Origin: Vallitalea pronyensis
GTDB taxonomy: Bacteria; Bacillota; Clostridia; Lachnospirales; Vallitaleaceae
Assembly: GCF_018141445.1 (NCBI RefSeq)
Contig: NZ_CP058649.1
Span: forward strand, 639,001 to 703,000
Direction of reading: 5' to 3'
Length of the DNA: 64,000 nucleotides
The position numbers and the translations under genes are program-made. Below are positions 62,185 to 64,000 of the stretch, one piece after another. The notes beneath the pieces are model-generated. The model ran no database searches. It was not told the DNA's origin and was given only the letters and a program-made list of their open reading frames with translations. Every line of letters begins with the position of its first letter. Positions within the stretch are counted from its first letter, which is position 1.

Positions 62185-63801
62185 ATGAATGGAGCGCCAA
62201 AATATCGAGAGATACTACCGGTTAAATATAGAAAAGAAATTATATTAATATTATGTTCGTTATTTATATTCTTTACAATAGGCAATGTGTTTGTTCCAAC
62301 AGAAAATATTCAAACCAAAGCCAACAACATACCTAACGCCTATAATGTCGTGTACAATGGCAAGAGTTTAGGTATTGTAGATAATCAGTCTACGGCTAAT
62401 AGAGCTTTTCAACTTGCTAAGGCTAAAGTAGTCGATGCTGACGGTAATCGGCTTAAGGTGACAACAGACCTTAAATTTTATCTGGAATATGCCGATCCAT
62501 CTGAAATAACAGAGAACGATATACTCGTTATGAATATGCAGGATGCATTGAATGCAGATAAAGCATCTTTCTTAGTTTCAGGCTATGTACTTGAAATTGG
62601 TGATGAGTTCAAGGTTGTACTAGAAGATCAAGAAGCTGTAAAAGAAGTTTTAAAAAGAGCACAGCAGCTCTATGTCAATGCAGAAGAAGGCTATCGGGTT
62701 GATTTAGTAAGGGTACCTTATACGTCAGCTGTTAGTATGCCTGTCATTGTTAAAGACGATACAGCTGTTGGCAGCATAAGTACACCGGAAAGAACGTTTC
62801 AGACTTCAACAAATACAGCTACAAAAGCTGTGAATGCTGCATCTGAGGCTGTTGCGGATGAAGAAGCTGATAATGGTGAAATACCTGTTGAAACAGTTGG
62901 TGTTTCTTTTGCTCAAAAAATACAAGTGGTCAAACAATATGTACAGCAAGATGATATAAAAAGCATTGCTGTGGCTACAGAAATGATTACAAAAGAAAAT
63001 GAAAAAGAAAAAACATATGCTGTTGAACAAGGGGATACATTATCAGGTATTGCCAGCAAAAACGATATGAAGCTTCAAGATCTACTAAAAATGAACCCTG
63101 GTGTAGAATCTCAAAAGTACATTAATATTGGGCAGCAAATAATTGTAACCGTACCAGAACCTGAATTATCCGTAGCTACAAAAGAAAAAATTGCTTATAC
63201 AAAACCGATACCACGTTCTGTGACGAAGGTTGAAAATAAAGACAAATACAAAGGCACCAATACCATATTGGATAATGGGGCCGATGGTGAGATGTTAGTA
63301 ACAGCTATTGTAACCAAAGTGAATGGTTATGAGGAGTCAAGAGAAGTCGTTGATGAAAAAGTTGTAACAGAACCAAAAGATAAAGTGTTGGAAGTAGGTA
63401 TTAAACCATTCCCATCAAAAGGAGCAACAGGTAATTTTGTTTATCCAGTTGTGGGCGGAACATTTTCATCACCATTTGGCTATAGACGTGGTGGTTTCCA
63501 TCATGGTATTGATTTAGCCATTAGCACAGGTACACCTATTCGTGCATCTGATGGAGGACGAGTTATCTTTGCAGGCTGGAAGAACTCTACTTATGGTTAT
63601 GCGGTGGATATTGACCACGGCAATGGTGTTTTAACACGTTATGCTCACTGTAGCAGAATTCTTGTTAAATCAGGACAATCTGTTTCTCAATATCAAACAA
63701 TTGCTAAGGTTGGCAGCACAGGTAAAAGTACAGGACCACATGTCCACTTTGAAATTCGTTTCAACGGTGTAGCAGCTAATCCCATGAAATATATTAATTA
63801 A
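62185..63801 (+). CDS. LysM-G5-M23 peptidoglycan endopeptidase
   Basis: 538 residues from the ATG at 62185, behind TTGGAGGA; the ATG at 62146 has no ribosome site. A membrane segment at about residues 17-37 anchors it (EIILILCSLFIFFTIGNVF). Residues about 40-265 are unplaced. LysM at about 277-325 (YAVEQGDTLSGIASKNDMKLQDLLKMNPG) binds glycan, a G5-type domain follows at about 325-405, and the M23 domain covers about 415-535: GYRRGGFHHGIDLAISTGTPIRASDGGRVIFAG with zinc ligands His and Asp, and HVHFEIRFNG with the last His pair. It should cut peptide bonds of peptidoglycan outside the cell. Placed just before a response regulator start, so it may belong to a wall-stress or WalRK-like unit. Confidence 0.92.
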   Translation: MNGAPKYREILPVKYRKEIILILCSLFIFFTIGNVFVPTENIQTKANNIPNAYNVVYNGKSLGIVDNQSTANRAFQLAKAKVVDADGNRLKVTTDLKFYLEYADPSEITENDILVMNMQDALNADKASFLVSGYVLEIGDEFKVVLEDQEAVKEVLKRAQQLYVNAEEGYRVDLVRVPYTSAVSMPVIVKDDTAVGSISTPERTFQTSTNTATKAVNAASEAVADEEADNGEIPVETVGVSFAQKIQVVKQYVQQDDIKSIAVATEMITKENEKEKTYAVEQGDTLSGIASKNDMKLQDLLKMNPGVESQKYINIGQQIIVTVPEPELSVATKEKIAYTKPIPRSVTKVENKDKYKGTNTILDNGADGEMLVTAIVTKVNGYEESREVVDEKVVTEPKDKVLEVGIKPFPSKGATGNFVYPVVGGTFSSPFGYRRGGFHHGIDLAISTGTPIRASDGGRVIFAGWKNSTYGYAVDIDHGNGVLTRYAHCSRILVKSGQSVSQYQTIAKVGSTGKSTGPHVHFEIRFNGVAANPMKYIN

Positions 63802-63814
63802 ATCAAAACAATGT

Positions 63815-63843
63815 AAGCTCACCAATTTTGGTGGGCTTTTTAT
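63815..63843 (+). terminator. Terminator of the M23 gene
   Basis: Stem AAGCTCACC (63815-63823) with GGTGGGCTT (63830-63838), then TTTTATTT. Confidence 0.75.
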
Positions 63844-63966
63844 TTACATTAACCTTGTAATTTGATAGAATAGACTAATAGGATAATAGGCTATTATAAG
63901 ACAACGCATCCACATGTGTTGTTTATACATATAAAAAAGGGAGTTATATAAGAGAGGAGCAATAAA

Positions 63967-64000
63967 ATGTCAAAAATACTTGTTGTTGATGATGAGAAGG
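63967..64000 (+). CDS. Response regulator, N terminus only (3' partial)
   Basis: Only 11 codons are in the window: MSKILVVDDEK, the start of a receiver domain with the first acidic pair (DD). GAGAGGAGC lies 8 bases before the ATG. The output domain and partner kinase are beyond the window. Confidence 0.8.
   Translation, partial: MSKILVVDDEK

Overview
The window looks like chromosomal DNA of an AT-rich, anaerobic, Gram-positive Firmicute, most likely a member of Clostridia close to Lachnospirales (a Vallitalea-like genome would fit; this is an inference from gene content, not a database match). Supporting signs are the MecA adaptor, a four-subunit 2-oxoacid:ferredoxin oxidoreductase, class II GalT, many S-layer-homology (SLH) proteins, strong AGGAGG ribosome binding sites and sigma-A type promoters, and no outer-membrane genes. 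No rRNA, tRNA, CRISPR array, transposase or prophage was seen.

Layout. 1-4730: housekeeping genes (partial GntR regulator, DUF1858 protein, MecA, an FAD-dependent oxidoreductase plus purA operon with a PurBox-like site upstream). 5013-15404: a three-gene minus-strand operon for very large secreted proteins (an SLH-anchored protein, an 1887-residue PKD/beta-propeller-like protein and an 1111-residue secreted protein). Divergent from it, 15942-24143 is a compact Tad/type IVb-pilus-like operon: a Ser/Thr kinase fused to a CpaE/MinD-like domain, a SAF/CpaB-like protein, CpaE, TadA/CpaF ATPase, TadB and TadC, two very small pilin-like proteins (one only 48 residues, 22975-23121) and two TadE-like pseudopilins. 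I think the two divergent operons form one surface-appendage/adhesion system; this is the most novel part of the window.

24492-27540 is the por-type oxidoreductase operon. 27738-35072 holds single genes: rhomboid protease, an unknown protein, a flavodoxin-SCP2 fusion, a CAP/SH3 secreted protein, an orphan histidine kinase, a HIT protein and a stand-alone MurG. 35667-41714 is a galactose (Leloir) locus: LacI-type regulator, TSUP transporter, galK, galE, galT. It carries two large nested palindromes in its intergenic regions and an exact 18-bp duplicated operator-like site around the regulator start. 41931-44782 holds an epimerase-like membrane protein and a PrsA-type foldase.

45099-61467 is an S-layer/cell-wall protein island: five large secreted proteins with N-terminal SLH-type regions of two kinds followed by arrays of about 100-residue Ig-like (Big_5/SbsC-like) domains, one miniature protein of a single Ig-like domain, and a secreted protein with pre-peptidase-type domains. 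The window ends with a LysM-G5-M23 peptidoglycan hydrolase and the first codons of a response regulator.

Many starts were moved inward from the longest possible reading frame because a clear Shine-Dalgarno sequence sits in front of the inner ATG. These choices are stated in each entry.
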